Positions 54,765 to 64,000 of a stretch of 64,000 nucleotides of DNA are shown one piece after another (the first letter of the stretch is position 1; every line of letters begins with the position of its first letter). The position numbers and the translations under genes are program-made. The notes beneath the pieces were generated by a model. That model was not told where the DNA came from. It did not search any database and saw only the letters and a program-made list of their open reading frames with translations. This stretch comes from Sulfurivermis fontis (GTDB taxonomy: Bacteria > Pseudomonadota > Gammaproteobacteria > Thiohalomonadales > Thiohalomonadaceae), in assembly GCF_004001245.1 (NCBI RefSeq), contig NZ_AP018724.1:1914501-1978500 (forward strand), in the 5' to 3' direction.

Positions 54765-56143
54765 GACACCACCTCCCACGGCGCGCTCTTGCGCACGGCC
54801 GGCCACACCGGACTCTCGATGGTGAGCGCCAGCTGGCGCGCCAGTTCCACCATGCCGGCATAACCGGCGTAGCCGAATTCGCGTTCCTGATTGATGTCGA
54901 GGAAGGGGATGCGCGCCTTCAGTGCCGTGTACATGTTGCGGCCGCCGGCGATGAGGACGTCGGCCTGGTAGCTGCGCACGGTATCGAGCAGGGCGCGCGG
55001 ACTGCCCTCGTCCAGCATCTTCACCTCCGGCCCCATCAGTTCGCGGATGCGCGCCTTGTCTTCCTCGGTGGACTTGTTGGTGCCGGTGGCCACCACCTTG
55101 AGGCCGAGGTCCTGCAGGGCGGAGATCACCGACCAGGATTTCACGCCGCCGGTATAGAGCAGGGCGCGCCGCCCCTGCAGGCGTTCGCGCCAGGGCTGCA
55201 GCAGGGCATCGGCCTTGGCCTCCTCGCGCGCAATGAGACGTTCCGTGCGCTCGCTCAGATCCGCATCGCCGATCAGGCGGGCGAAATCGCGCAACGCCTG
55301 GCTGACGTCGCGCACGCCGTAGAAACTGCCCTCGAACCAGGGCGTGCCGTACTGTTTCTCCAGCTTGCGCGCCACATTCACCATCGCCTTGGAACAGACC
55401 ATCATGTTCACCTCCGCGCGGTGCATGGTCTGCACCTCGCGGAAACGCGCATTCCCGGACAGGGTGCACAGCACGCGCAGGCCGAGCTCGTCGAACAGCG
55501 GCAGCACGTGCCACAGCTCGCCGGCGATGTTGTATTCACCGATCAGGTTGATGTCGTGCACCCGGATGCCGGGACGCACGCTCGCCGGCGGCAGCGGGTC
55601 GGGTTCGCGGGTGCCGATGACGTGCTTGACCATCGCCTCGCCGGCGATGCGGTTGCCGAGATTCTTGGTGCCGTAGAAACCGGCGCTGTCCACCGGCACC
55701 ACCGGCACACCCCACTGCTTCGTGGCCGCCTTGCACACCGCGTCGACGTCGTCGCCGATAAGGGCCGGCACACAGGTGTTGTAGACGAACACCGCCGCCG
55801 GCGCGTAGCTGTCGATGGCCTGCCTGATGGAGTGGAACAGGCGCTTCTCCGAACGGCCCATGATCACATCCTGTTCGGTCAGGTCGGTGGTCATGCCGAT
55901 GCGGTACAGGGTCGGTCCGGTGGAACGGGTGCCGCGGTTGTCCCAGGAGGAACCGGCACAGGCAATGGGACCGTGGACGATGTGCGCCACGTCGGCGATG
56001 GGCAGCAGGGCGATCTGCGCGCCGTCGAAGGCGCAGCCGCCGGCGGTGGCGCCCGGTTTGGGACGGGCGCAGCCGGACTTCTCCTTGCTGTTGTGGGCGC
56101 AGGCCGGCTCGTCGAGCAGGGCGGCGATGTCTTTCGGCTGCAT
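54761..56143 (-). CDS. nifE: NifE, FeMo-co assembly scaffold subunit
   Basis: 460 residues, homologous to Nif[31 protein letters not shown] and [14 protein letters not shown] carry the cluster cysteines. [18 protein letters not shown] and [16 protein letters not shown] are family features. Start ATG 56143 ([15 protein letters not shown]) has GAGGTGCC upstream; an ATG at 56185 would sit on the sigma-54 box and is rejected. First gene of nifE-nifN-nifX-DUF269-DUF683-fdxB-[2Fe-2S]-hyp-GNAT. Confidence 0.97.
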   Translation of the reverse strand: MQPKDIAALLDEPACAHNSKEKSGCARPKPGATAGGCAFDGAQIALLPIADVAHIVHGPIACAGSSWDNRGTRSTGPTLYRIGMTTDLTEQDVIMGRSEKRLFHSIRQAIDSYAPAAVFVYNTCVPALIGDDVDAVCKAATKQWGVPVVPVDSAGFYGTKNLGNRIAGEAMVKHVIGTREPDPLPPASVRPGIRVHDINLIGEYNIAGELWHVLPLFDELGLRVLCTLSGNARFREVQTMHRAEVNMMVCSKAMVNVARKLEKQYGTPWFEGSFYGVRDVSQALRDFARLIGDADLSERTERLIAREEAKADALLQPWRERLQGRRALLYTGGVKSWSVISALQDLGLKVVATGTNKSTEEDKARIRELMGPEVKMLDEGSPRALLDTVRSYQADVLIAGGRNMYTALKARIPFLDINQEREFGYAGYAGMVELARQLALTIESPVWPAVRKSAPWEVVS

Positions 56144-56180
56144 GGCGGCACCTCGGGGGCTGAAGGCTTGTGTTTCCTTC

Positions 56181-56196
56181 AGCAACCGTCATGCCA
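56181..56196 (-). promoter_or_regulatory. Sigma-54 promoter of nifE
   Basis: Minus strand TGGCATGACGGTTGCT: one mismatch (T for C at the end of the -24 half) and TTGCT at -12. It ends 38 bp before the nifE ATG. Confidence 0.88.
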
Positions 56197-56240
56197 GATG
56201 CTATGTGTCTGTATTTAAGAAGAATTTCTGCGTTGTCGTT

Positions 56241-56256
56241 TGTAACAAACGTAACA
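56241..56256. promoter_or_regulatory. NifA upstream activator site for nifE
   Basis: TGTAACAAACGTAACA fits TGT-N10-ACA. It is centred about 60 bp upstream of the nifE sigma-54 box, closer than at the other operons. Confidence 0.75.
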
Positions 56257-56324
56257 ATGGGAAGAAATGCAACACGCGGCGGCCCAGCGACAGGACGCCG
56301 CCGGACCAATGCGCGAGGAGTGTT

Positions 56325-57167
56325 TCAGCGCAGCAACAACACCGGTACCGTGGCGTTGCGCATGACGCTGGTGGTGGTGCTGCCGACCAGGAAGCGGCGG
56401 ATCACGGAATGGCCGTAGGCGCCCATCACCAGCAGGTCGATGTCGTGCTCGGCGCGGTAGTCGCACAGGGCACGCTCGACTTCGCCGCCACGCAGCGAGA
56501 TGTGCACCTCGAAACCGGCCGCCTCCAGGCAGTCACGCGCCCAGGCCAGCTGGCCCTGGTTGACCTTGTTGTCCGCACCGATCAGCAGCAGGTGACAGGG
56601 CAGGTTGCGGAACAGCGGGCTGGCGGCAATCATTTCCACACCCTTGCGGGTGGTCTCGCTGCCGTCGAAGGCCACCATGAAGCGGCGTGGCGGGCGGAAG
56701 GTGTCGGTGGTAACCAGGATCGGTCGGTGCATGGTGCGCACCACGTTTTCCAGGCGGCTGCCGATGTGTGCGTTGAGATTCTCGTCGTGCTTGCCCAGTA
56801 CCAGCAGGCGGGTTTCCGGTTCCATCTCCACCAGTGTCTCGATCAGACTGCCATGGCGCTGGCGCGTGACGGGATTCGCCACACCGTCGTTGATCACGCG
56901 GTGCTGCGCCTCTTCCAGCATCAGGCGGCCCTGCTCCAGGGCCAGACGGCTGCGCTTCTGATCCAGCGCCGCCAGCTCTTCCAGCAGGGCCTCGCGGCTG
57001 CCGAGACCGATGTTGCCGGTGAGATTGCTCTGGGTCGGATATTCCGATTTGTCCAGCACGTGCAGCAGGATCAGCGGCGCTTCCAGGCGCAGGCTGGCCC
57101 AGGCGGCGTAGTCGCACACGGCGGGGGTGACGGCGGTGCCGTCGATGCAGGCGATCACATTGATCAT
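56325..57167 (-). CDS. Tandem universal stress protein
   Basis: 280 residues with two USP domains. The first begins INVIACIDGTAVTPAVCDYAAW and ends RLLVLGKHDEN. The second restarts at PILVTTDTFRPPRRFMVAFDGSE and has LLVMGAYGHSVIRRFLVGSTT, ending VPVLLLR: the G-x2-G-x9-G-S/T ATP loop is intact in the second domain. It lies 13 bp after the SulP gene in the same direction, a common USP-transporter pairing, so it may regulate that transporter. It marks the end of the nif island. Confidence 0.92.
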   Translation of the reverse strand: MINVIACIDGTAVTPAVCDYAAWASLRLEAPLILLHVLDKSEYPTQSNLTGNIGLGSREALLEELAALDQKRSRLALEQGRLMLEEAQHRVINDGVANPVTRQRHGSLIETLVEMEPETRLLVLGKHDENLNAHIGSRLENVVRTMHRPILVTTDTFRPPRRFMVAFDGSETTRKGVEMIAASPLFRNLPCHLLLIGADNKVNQGQLAWARDCLEAAGFEVHISLRGGEVERALCDYRAEHDIDLLVMGAYGHSVIRRFLVGSTTTSVMRNATVPVLLLR

Positions 57168-57180
57168 GTTATCGTTCTCC

Positions 57181-58659
57181 TCAGTGGCCCATCAGCTGGT
57201 CTACGGCATCCGGCTTGTCGTGCACCGCGAAGCGGTCGACGATGGTGGCGCTGGCCTCGTTGAGGCCGATGATCTCCACCTCGGTGCCTTCGCGGCGGAA
57301 CTTGAGCACCACCTTGTCCAGGGCCGCCACCGCGGTGATGTCCCAGAAGTGCGCCTGGCACAGGTCGATGACCACCTTGTCGATGGCCTCCTTGAAATCG
57401 AAGAATTCGACGAACTTGTCGGCCGAGGCAAAGAATACCTGGCCGACGACCTTATAGGTGCGGGTCAGGCCATCCTCACTCAGTTCGGAGCTGACGTATT
57501 TGTACTGCGCCACCTTGTTGGCGAAGAACATCGCCGCCAGCAGCACGCCGACGAACACGCCGTAGGCCAGGTTGTGGGTCGCCACCACCACCACCACCGT
57601 GGTGATCATCACCGTACTGGTACTCACCGGGTGCTTCTTCAGGTTGGCCAGCGATTCCCAACTGAAGGTACCGATGGCGACCATGATCATCACCGCCACC
57701 AGTGCCGCCATGGGGATCTGCGCTACCCAGTCACCGAGGAACACCACCATCAACAACAGGAACACGCCTGCGGCAAGCGTCGACAACCGGGTGCGACCGC
57801 CGGACTTCACGTTGATTACCGACTGGCCGATCATCGCGCAGCCGGCCATGCCGCCCATCAGGCCGGAAGCGATGTTGGCCACGCCCTGCCCCTTGCACTC
57901 GCGGTTCTTGTCGCTGCCGGTATCGGTGAGATCATCGACGATGGTGGCCGTCATCAGCGACTCCAGCAGGCCCACCATCGCCAGCGATACCGAATAGGGG
58001 AAGATGATCGCCAGGGTCTCGAAGGTGAGCGGCACCTCCGGCCAGAGGAACACTGGCAGGGTATCCGGCAGCTCGCCCATGTCGCCCACGGTGCGGATGT
58101 CGAGGTCGAGCACGATGGCCACGACGGTCAGCACCACGATGGTAACCAGCGGCGAGGGTATCGCCTTGGTGAGGTAGGGGAACAGATAGATGATGCCGAG
58201 TCCTGCCGCGGTCATGGCGTAGACGTGCCAGGTTACGTTGGTCAACTCGGGCAACTGCGCCATGAAGATCAGGATCGCCAGCGCATTGACGAAGCCGGTG
58301 ACCACCGAGCGCGACACGAAGCGCATCAGTGAACCGAGCTTGAGGTAGCCGGCGATGATCTGCAGCACGCCGGTGAGCAGGGTGGCGGCGAGCAGGTATT
58401 GCAGGCCGTGTTCCTTCACCAGGGTCACCATCAGCAGCGCCATGGCGCCGGTGGCGGCGGAGATCATGCCGGGACGGCCGCCGACGAAGGCGATCACCAC
58501 CGCGATGCAGAACGAGGCATACAGACCCACCTTGGGATCGACCCCGGCAATGATGGAAAAGGCGATGGCCTCGGGGATCAGCGCCAGCGCCACCACCAGA
58601 CCGGCAAGTACATCGCCACGGACATTGGAAAACCAGCTATTGCGTACGGATTTGATCAT
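57181..58659 (-). CDS. SulP-family anion transporter with STAS domain
   Basis: 492 residues. About 11-12 membrane helices occupy residues 10-390: [31 protein letters not shown] is the SulP signature, then [15 protein letters not shown] and [26 protein letters not shown] cytoplasmic STAS domain follows (about 400-490; [23 protein letters not shown] and [20 protein letters not shown]). Substrate is sulfate, bicarbonate or another anion; not decidable from sequence alone. The [12 protein letters not shown] type is close to SulP proteins annotated as bicarbonate/sulfate carriers. Confidence 0.93.
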   Translation of the reverse strand: MIKSVRNSWFSNVRGDVLAGLVVALALIPEAIAFSIIAGVDPKVGLYASFCIAVVIAFVGGRPGMISAATGAMALLMVTLVKEHGLQYLLAATLLTGVLQIIAGYLKLGSLMRFVSRSVVTGFVNALAILIFMAQLPELTNVTWHVYAMTAAGLGIIYLFPYLTKAIPSPLVTIVVLTVVAIVLDLDIRTVGDMGELPDTLPVFLWPEVPLTFETLAIIFPYSVSLAMVGLLESLMTATIVDDLTDTGSDKNRECKGQGVANIASGLMGGMAGCAMIGQSVINVKSGGRTRLSTLAAGVFLLLMVVFLGDWVAQIPMAALVAVMIMVAIGTFSWESLANLKKHPVSTSTVMITTVVVVVATHNLAYGVFVGVLLAAMFFANKVAQYKYVSSELSEDGLTRTYKVVGQVFFASADKFVEFFDFKEAIDKVVIDLCQAHFWDITAVAALDKVVLKFRREGTEVEIIGLNEASATIVDRFAVHDKPDAVDQLMGH

Positions 58660-58961
58660 TCAGCTCGAACCTGCAAACGGCTTCACGTCACAGCCCACAT
58701 GGCGGCGCTGTGGCGAACGGGGCGAAAAACGGTGTCAGCATGCGGGCCGCGCAGCGACCCGAAAGGAAAACCGAAGAGGGATGATTATGGCGGCGTGATA
58801 CGCATGAGGCGCCGGATGTTAATCCATATACCGGCATATATCAATAACGTGGGCCCATATGTGCGCCCGCTGGCCAGCGCATGATAGCGGCCAGTTCTGG
58901 CCATTCAACACCTGACGGCCTATCATCAGGGCCCGACGTTGCAGAGCATTCCTGTCCAGTC

Positions 58962-59315
58962 ATGACTATCGACGTGCCCGCTATCGAGCATTTCCGCAGC
59001 AAGCTGTGCGCCGCCCGCGCGACGCTCCTGGCCCTGGCCGAGACCCGTGACGCCTCCACGGCCACCGTGGAACTGGACCAGTCCAGTGTCGGGCGTCTGT
59101 CGCGCATGGACGCCATGCAGCAGCAGGCCATGGCGCAAAACACCCGCCAACGGGCGGAGCTGGAACTGCGCCGCATCGAGGCGGCATTGCGCCGTTGCGA
59201 TGATGGCAGCTACGGCTATTGCGCCGACTGCGACGAACCCATCGACCCGCGCCGCCTGGAACTCGATCCGGCGGCCACCCTGTGCATCACCTGTGCCGAA
59301 AGACGGGGGCAGTGA
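58962..59315 (+). CDS. DksA/TraR-type zinc-finger protein
   Basis: 117 residues. A coiled-coil N-terminal hairpin (about 10-80) precedes a C4 zinc finger: YCADCDEPIDPRRLELDP followed by CITCAE, four Cys. Family members bind the RNA polymerase secondary channel with ppGpp. The coiled-coil tip residues DxxDxA of DksA are not evident; GRLSRMDAMQQQAMA matches the short RSRLD-type of the general-stress DksA-like group. It starts at ATG 58962; 300 bp upstream of it hold no gene, only the divergent promoter region with SulP. Confidence 0.88.
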   Translation: MTIDVPAIEHFRSKLCAARATLLALAETRDASTATVELDQSSVGRLSRMDAMQQQAMAQNTRQRAELELRRIEAALRRCDDGSYGYCADCDEPIDPRRLELDPAATLCITCAERRGQ

Positions 59316-59377
59316 TGCGGCCGCCATGGTGAACCGGAATAAGCAACACCTGTTCTATCCGTGTTGACTCAGCATCG

Positions 59378-62300
59378 CTAGGGATTGCCGTGAACGGTTT
59401 CCGTCGCCACCGCGTCCAGTGACAAGCGGCGACCTTCAACCAGCATCCGCTCGATGTCGGCAGCGGGCAGCGGCTTGCTGAACAGGAAACCCTGCACCTG
59501 ATCGCAGCCGTGGGCACGCAGGAACTGCAGCTGCTCCATGGTCTCGACACCCTCGGCCAGCACGTGCAGATTGAGGCTGTGGCCCATGGCGATGATGGTG
59601 CCGGCGATGGCGGCATCGTCGGTGTCGGTAGTCACGTCGCGCACGAAAGACTGATCGATCTTCAGGGTATCGATGGGGAAGCGCTTCAGATAACTGAGCG
59701 AGGAATAGCCGGTGCCGAAATCGTCCACCGACAGTGAAATGCCCAGCGCCTTCAGCTGGCGCAGCATGGCGGCGCCGGCCTCGGCGTTGCCCATCAGGCT
59801 GCTCTCGGTGATCTCCAGCTCCAGCCAGGCCGGATCGGCGCCGCTTGCCGCCAGCGCAGCACGCACGGTCTGCAACAGATTGCTCTGACAGAACTGGCGC
59901 GGCGACAGGTTCACCGCCACACGCAGGGGCGCAAATCCCGCCTGTTGCCAGCGCGCGATCTGCTGGCAGGCTGCATGCAGCACCCACTCGCCCACCTGCA
60001 CGATCATGCCGCTCTCCTCCAGCACCGGGATGAACTGCGACGGCATCACCATGCCGAGGTCCGGATGGCGCCAGCGCAGCAGCACCTCGACGCCGATGAT
60101 GCGGCCGTCGTGCAAGGCATTCTGCGGCTGGAAATACAGCTCGAATTCCTCGCGCTCGAGGGCGCGGCGCAGGCTGTTCTCCATCACCAGCCGCTCGAAG
60201 GCGGAGGCATTCATCTCGCTGCGATAGAACTGGTAGTTGTTACGCCCGGCCTCCTTGGCGTGATACATCGCGGTATCGGCGTATTTGATCATGTCATCCA
60301 GCGACTGGGCATCCTGCGGGTACACGCTGATGCCGACACTGGTGGTGACGAACACCTCATGTCCGAGCAGTTGGAACGGTGCGCCCATCGCCGTAAGCAC
60401 CTTTTGCGCAATGTGGGCGATCTCCGTCTCGTGAGTCAGGTCGGTGAGCATGATGACGAATTCGTCGCCGCCGAGGCGGGCCACGGTGTCGCAATCGCGC
60501 ACGTGCATCGACAGGCGCCGCGCCGCCTCCTTGAGCAGTTCGTCGCCGATGAAGTGGCCCAAGGTGTCGTTGATGTTCTTGAAACGGTCCAGATCGATAT
60601 ACAGCAGCGCCACCATGCGCCGGCTGCGCTTGGCCTCGGCCATGGCCTGCAGCAGGCGGCCATGGAACATGGTGCGGTTGGGCAGCTCGGTGAGCGGGTC
60701 GTAGTAGGCCAGGTGATAGATGCGCTGCTCCGCCTCTTTCTTTTCGGTGATGTCGCTGAAAATGGCCACGTAGTGGCTGGCCTGGCCGCTGGCATCGGGC
60801 AGTAGGTTGATGGATAGCCACTCCGGATACACCTCGCCATTCTTGCGCCGGTTCCAGATCTCGCCCTGCCACTTGCCCTCGGCATGCAGCCGTGCCCACA
60901 TGGTCTGATAGAAATCCTCGCCGTGGCGTCCCGACTTGAGCACCGCCGGCGTCTTGCCGAGGATTTCCTCTTCGGTATAACCGGTGATCGCGGTGAAGGC
61001 ATGATTGACGCGCAGGATGTGGCCGCCGGCATCGGTGACCAGGATGCCCTCGACGCTGTTGTCGAAGACCTTGGCGGCGAGGCGCATGTTTTCCTCCGCC
61101 GCGCGGCGTTCGGTGAGATCGCGCAGCGCGGCGATGAACAGCGGCTGCTCCTGCTGCGTGGCCTCGGACAGGGAGATTTCCAGCGGGAAGGTGCTGCCGT
61201 CGCTCCGCACGCCCACCATTTCGCGCGTGCGGCCCAGTGCCTGACTGCTGTCGCGCGCGGTGAGGTAGCGGTGCACGAAGGCCTCGTGCTGACTGCGGTA
61301 GGGTTCCGGCATCAACAGGGTCACGCTGCGGCCGATGATCTCGCCGGCGCGATAGCCGAAGATCCGCTCTGCCGCATGGTTGAAGCCGGTGATCAGGCCG
61401 TTGCCGTCGATGGTGACGATACCGTCGAGGATGTTTTCCAGCACCGCCTCGTTGCGCCGGCTGCTCTCGCGCAGTGCCGCCTCGTTGCGGCGCCGCTCGG
61501 TGACATCACGGAAGAACACCCACAAGCCTTCCGCCGACGGATAGAGGTGGGTTTCGAAATATTTCTGCAGCGGCGGATAATAGCCCTCGAACTGCTCCTT
61601 GCTCTGCTGGCGCAACGCCTGGGCAAAGCGCTTGTAGAAACTGCTGGCCAGCTCCGGCGCCACGTCCCACAGCTCCTGTCCCAGGGCGTCCTGCCGCGGC
61701 ACCTCCAGCAGACGCTCCGCCTCGGCATTGAAATAGGTGATGCGCCAGTTGCCGTCCACCGCCAGATAGGCGTCGGTGGTACTCTCCAGCAGGGAGATGA
61801 TCTGGCGGCTCTTGTCCTGCAACTCCGCCTCGGCACGGCGCCGCTCGGTGGCGTCACGGCCGACGACGACCAACCCCTTGCGGCTGCCGTCATCGTTGTA
61901 CAGCGGCACCTTGCCGATCTCGAACAGCAGGCTGGGGCCGTCGGGACGCGGGATCACCTCCTCGGTCCACAGCGCCTTGCCGGCCTGCCACACCGCATCG
62001 TCACTGCCGGCACAGGCCTGCAGCGCATCGCGGTAGAACGGGCTCAGTTGCGCCAGTTCCTGATCGGTGCGGCCACGATACTCGACCCCGTCCAGCCCGA
62101 AGGTACGCAGCCCGAAGCGGTTGGCCACCAGCCAGCGGCCGACACCGTCCTTGAAGCAGACGAAGTCGGGCATGGCATCGAGCAGCGTCTCCAGCCAGTA
62201 CTGCTGGTTGCGCAGCGCCTCCGTGACGCGGCGTCCTTCGGTGATGTCCTGCACCGTCCCCACCATGCGCAACGGGGTCCCGTCGGCGGCGCGGAATACC

Positions 62301-63262
62301 TCGCCGCGCTGGCGCACCCAGCGCTCCTCGCCGTCACGGCGCACGATGCGGTGCACGATGTTGAAGGGACGCTGGTGGGTCAGCGCCTGCTCCACCGCCG
62401 CACGCACCTCGGCGCGATCGGCCTCGTGCACGAAATTGAGGAAATCCTCGAAGCTGGCCGCCGTGGCCTGGGGCGACAGCCCGAATACGTGATAGATCTC
62501 GTCCGACCAGTGGACACGATCGTTGGTGTAATGCCACTCCCAGTGGCCGAGGGAGGCGATGCGCTGCGCCTCGGCCAGCCGCATCTCGCTCAGACGCAGG
62601 GCGCGCTCCCGCTCCATGTCGAGGTGATGGGCCTGGTGCAGGCTGCGCGACATGGCATTGAAGGCGGCCACCGCCTGCGCCAGGGCATCGTTACCCTCCA
62701 CCGGCAACTGATAACCATATTCGCCGCCGGCGATGCGCCGCGCCCCTTCCTTCAGACGACGCAGGTCGCGGAACAACAGCCCCATCAAGCCGAAGACGGC
62801 CGCCAGGCCGAACCCAATGAGCAGCAAGGTCCCCCCCGGGACATTGAGGCCCAGCCACTGCACATGGCCGCCGTGATCCAACGCCAGCCCGACCTCCACC
62901 CGCCCCCAGGCCTGATCACCGTCGGCGATGAGCGCGTCGGCTACCAGCGCCCGCCCCGCCGCCGGGCGCCCGGCCTCGGCGAGCAGGCCGTCGCGGCCAT
63001 AGACCCGGACAAAACCCAGCCAACGCCCGTCCGCCAGGCGATGCACCAGCCGCTCCACCGCCGCGATATCACCGCTCATGACGCTCGGCCGCAGCGCCGC
63101 CGCCAGCATGTCGGCCGCCACCGTGACGTGGACCTGCTCCTCTTGCTGCAGCTCCGCGCGCTGTACCGCATATTCACGCCACAGCAACAGTGCGAAACCC
63201 AGCACCAGCGCCACCAGCACGCTGAGGGTGATCTTGTTGCGGAGCAGAAAGGATAGGCGCAT
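59378..63262 (-). CDS. Large membrane multi-PAS GGDEF-EAL sensor
   Basis: About 1294 residues from ATG 63262 (ATGs up to 63379 are in frame). Membrane helices at about 7-28 and 165-187 flank a periplasmic sensor; HAMP (about 190-240) follows, then five PAS or PAS-like modules with PAC motifs (about 255-850; for example FGLSPQATAASFEDFLNFVH, NAEAERLLEVPRQDALGQ, NHAAERIFGYRAGEIIGRS, NHAFTAITGYTEEEILGKT). GGDEF is intact (RLGGDEFVIMLTD). The EAL domain has EVLLRW in place of EALLRW but keeps ITESSLMGN, DDFGTGYSS and LAEGVETME, so hydrolysis is plausible. Convergent with the DksA-like gene. Likely senses redox or energy signals. Confidence 0.92.
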   Translation of the reverse strand: MRLSFLLRNKITLSVLVALVLGFALLLWREYAVQRAELQQEEQVHVTVAADMLAAALRPSVMSGDIAAVERLVHRLADGRWLGFVRVYGRDGLLAEAGRPAAGRALVADALIADGDQAWGRVEVGLALDHGGHVQWLGLNVPGGTLLLIGFGLAAVFGLMGLLFRDLRRLKEGARRIAGGEYGYQLPVEGNDALAQAVAAFNAMSRSLHQAHHLDMERERALRLSEMRLAEAQRIASLGHWEWHYTNDRVHWSDEIYHVFGLSPQATAASFEDFLNFVHEADRAEVRAAVEQALTHQRPFNIVHRIVRRDGEERWVRQRGEVFRAADGTPLRMVGTVQDITEGRRVTEALRNQQYWLETLLDAMPDFVCFKDGVGRWLVANRFGLRTFGLDGVEYRGRTDQELAQLSPFYRDALQACAGSDDAVWQAGKALWTEEVIPRPDGPSLLFEIGKVPLYNDDGSRKGLVVVGRDATERRRAEAELQDKSRQIISLLESTTDAYLAVDGNWRITYFNAEAERLLEVPRQDALGQELWDVAPELASSFYKRFAQALRQQSKEQFEGYYPPLQKYFETHLYPSAEGLWVFFRDVTERRRNEAALRESSRRNEAVLENILDGIVTIDGNGLITGFNHAAERIFGYRAGEIIGRSVTLLMPEPYRSQHEAFVHRYLTARDSSQALGRTREMVGVRSDGSTFPLEISLSEATQQEQPLFIAALRDLTERRAAEENMRLAAKVFDNSVEGILVTDAGGHILRVNHAFTAITGYTEEEILGKTPAVLKSGRHGEDFYQTMWARLHAEGKWQGEIWNRRKNGEVYPEWLSINLLPDASGQASHYVAIFSDITEKKEAEQRIYHLAYYDPLTELPNRTMFHGRLLQAMAEAKRSRRMVALLYIDLDRFKNINDTLGHFIGDELLKEAARRLSMHVRDCDTVARLGGDEFVIMLTDLTHETEIAHIAQKVLTAMGAPFQLLGHEVFVTTSVGISVYPQDAQSLDDMIKYADTAMYHAKEAGRNNYQFYRSEMNASAFERLVMENSLRRALEREEFELYFQPQNALHDGRIIGVEVLLRWRHPDLGMVMPSQFIPVLEESGMIVQVGEWVLHAACQQIARWQQAGFAPLRVAVNLSPRQFCQSNLLQTVRAALAASGADPAWLELEITESSLMGNAEAGAAMLRQLKALGISLSVDDFGTGYSSLSYLKRFPIDTLKIDQSFVRDVTTDTDDAAIAGTIIAMGHSLNLHVLAEGVETMEQLQFLRAHGCDQVQGFLFSKPLPAADIERMLVEGRRLSLDAVATETVHGNP

Positions 63263-63480
63263 CGATGTCCGGATGGCGTCTTCAGAGTCAGGGGGGATGC
63301 GAAAAGACAAATTTTCGGCACAGGTTAACATAAACGGAGACCTGACCGGCCCGCCGGCCACAGCGGGCGGGGACGCCATTTTCTCCCGGCTTCACCAAAT
63401 ATTCACGCGATCTTGACCGCCACTTCACCCTACCCCCATTAAGCTGCAGGGCACGTTCCCAAAGCCCCGTGGAGTCTGCC

Positions 63481-63666
63481 GTGGCCGTATCCCGTCCTGC
63501 CGCCCCCCTGTTCCGCCGCCTCAAGTCGGTGCCGGCCCTGCTGCTGGCCGTGCTGGCCGTGCTGCTGCCCTTCGTCCCCCTGCTCTCCCACCGCCTGGAC
63601 ATGCTGGCCCTGATCGCCCTGCCGCTGTCCCTCATCGCCGCCCGCATGGAACGCGACGCCGCCTGA
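63481..63666 (+). CDS. Small hydrophobic protein with two membrane segments
   Basis: About 61 residues from a GTG at 63481 (another GTG at 63469 adds 4). After a basic start (SRPAAPLFRRLKSV) come two hydrophobic stretches, PALLLAVLAVLLPFVPLL and LDMLALIALPLSLIAA, then the polar end RMERDAA. It precedes nhaD on the same strand by 119 bp. No family recognised; compositional bias alone could generate such a frame, but the helix-loop-helix design is orderly. Confidence 0.5.
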   Translation: MAVSRPAAPLFRRLKSVPALLLAVLAVLLPFVPLLSHRLDMLALIALPLSLIAARMERDAA

Positions 63667-63785
63667 TCCCGCCGCCGCGCCTGCCATCGTGGCCTCGCGG
63701 CGGCGACGGCTGCGCCATGTGGTAGTATGCGTCACCCCCGATTTCAGCCTATCCGTAAACCCGTTCTGGTGTGACAGGAGTTTCT

Positions 63786-64000
63786 ATGCGCGCGTTGCTG
63801 TCGTTGTCCGGTCTGTTGTCTGCCCTGCTGCTCTCCCCCGCCGCCCTGGCCAGTGAAGGGGCCCCCGCCCTGGACCTGACGGCCACCTGGTTCGGCATCG
63901 TCGCCGTCGTGGTCTTCGTGCTGGCCTACGCCCTGGTGGTGACGGAAGAATTCCTCCACCTGCGCAAGTCCAAGCCGGTCCTCGTCGCCGCCGGCATCAT
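63786..64000 (+). CDS. nhaD: NhaD-type Na+/H+ antiporter, N-terminal part
   Basis: 71 codons visible; the gene runs off the right edge. A signal-like segment (MRALLSLSGLLSALLLSPAALA) is followed by TATWFGIVAVVVFVLAYALVV and TEEFLHLRKSKPVLVAAGI, which is the characteristic start of NhaD (first transmembrane helix, then the TEE...LRKSKP loop). NhaD exchanges Na+ for H+ and gives pH and salt tolerance. GACAGGAGTTTCT precedes the ATG. Confidence 0.85.
   Translation, partial: MRALLSLSGLLSALLLSPAALASEGAPALDLTATWFGIVAVVVFVLAYALVVTEEFLHLRKSKPVLVAAGI

Noticed and set aside
56143-56185. Upstream ATG of nifE at 56185
   Set aside because: It would place the sigma-54 -12 element inside the coding sequence; the ATG at 56143 has the ribosome site and family N-terminus.

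Overview
The window is one contiguous stretch of a GC-rich gammaproteobacterial chromosome. Almost all genes are recognisable proteobacterial families, and about 40 kb (roughly 16.7-56.3 kb) is a molybdenum nitrogenase island of the type found in free-living gammaproteobacterial diazotrophs: NifL-NifA control without a cysteine motif in NifA, a full Rnf complex, nifW/nifZ/nifM, a nif-type cysE, and DraT/DraG control of NifH. SulP and NhaD transporters at the right end would fit a Chromatiales-like aquatic or sulfur-oxidising bacterium, but that is only an inference and no species is assigned.

Layout. 1-16 kb is housekeeping and signalling: two c-di-GMP proteins, EttA, a TrpB2-type tryptophan synthase, a Lon-like protease, Pcm, LexA with an exact SOS box, and a CBS protein. 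16.7-23.2 kb (minus) is nifHDKT-fdx-nifY plus three small followers ending in a truncated ModE-like gene. 23.4-26.8 kb (plus) is draT, then a SIR2-like / Cys-rich / EAL gene set with its own NifA-type site and sigma-54 promoter. 26.9-30.8 kb (minus) is nifB-fdxN-(small ORF)-nifO-nifQ-draG. 31-32.7 kb is a degraded, AT-richer insert with MNT/HEPN and T5orf172 remnants between diverged inverted repeats. 33-37 kb (minus) is nifL-nifA-hemerythrin-GGCT. 37.3-43.1 kb (plus) is rnfABCDGEH with an extra small ORF. 43.2-56.1 kb (minus) is nifENX-DUF269-DUF683-fdxB and others, then iscA-nifU-nifS, then nifV-cysE-TPR-nifW-nifZ-nifM. 56.3-64 kb holds a USP, a SulP transporter, a DksA-like protein, a very large PAS/GGDEF/EAL sensor and the start of nhaD.

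How it works together. Sigma-54 promoters (TGGCAC-N5-TTGCW) are visible before nifH, the SIR2 gene, nifB, rnfA, iscA/nifU, nifV and nifE, and more weakly before nifL. Most have a TGT-N10-ACA NifA site 45-110 bp upstream. NifL/NifA would therefore switch on the structural genes, cofactor synthesis (nifB, E, N, V, Q, X), Fe-S supply (iscA, nifU, nifS, cysE), electron supply (Rnf and several ferredoxins) and post-translational shut-off (DraT/DraG; the target Arg101 is present in NifH).

The least described parts are the NifA-type SIR2/Cys-rich/EAL operon, two small ORFs overlapped into the nifB and rnf operons, the YRG-repeat protein behind nifY, and a network of palindromic repeats sitting in the nif intergenic spaces and even inside the end of nifV. 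No tRNA, rRNA, CRISPR array or intact insertion sequence was seen.
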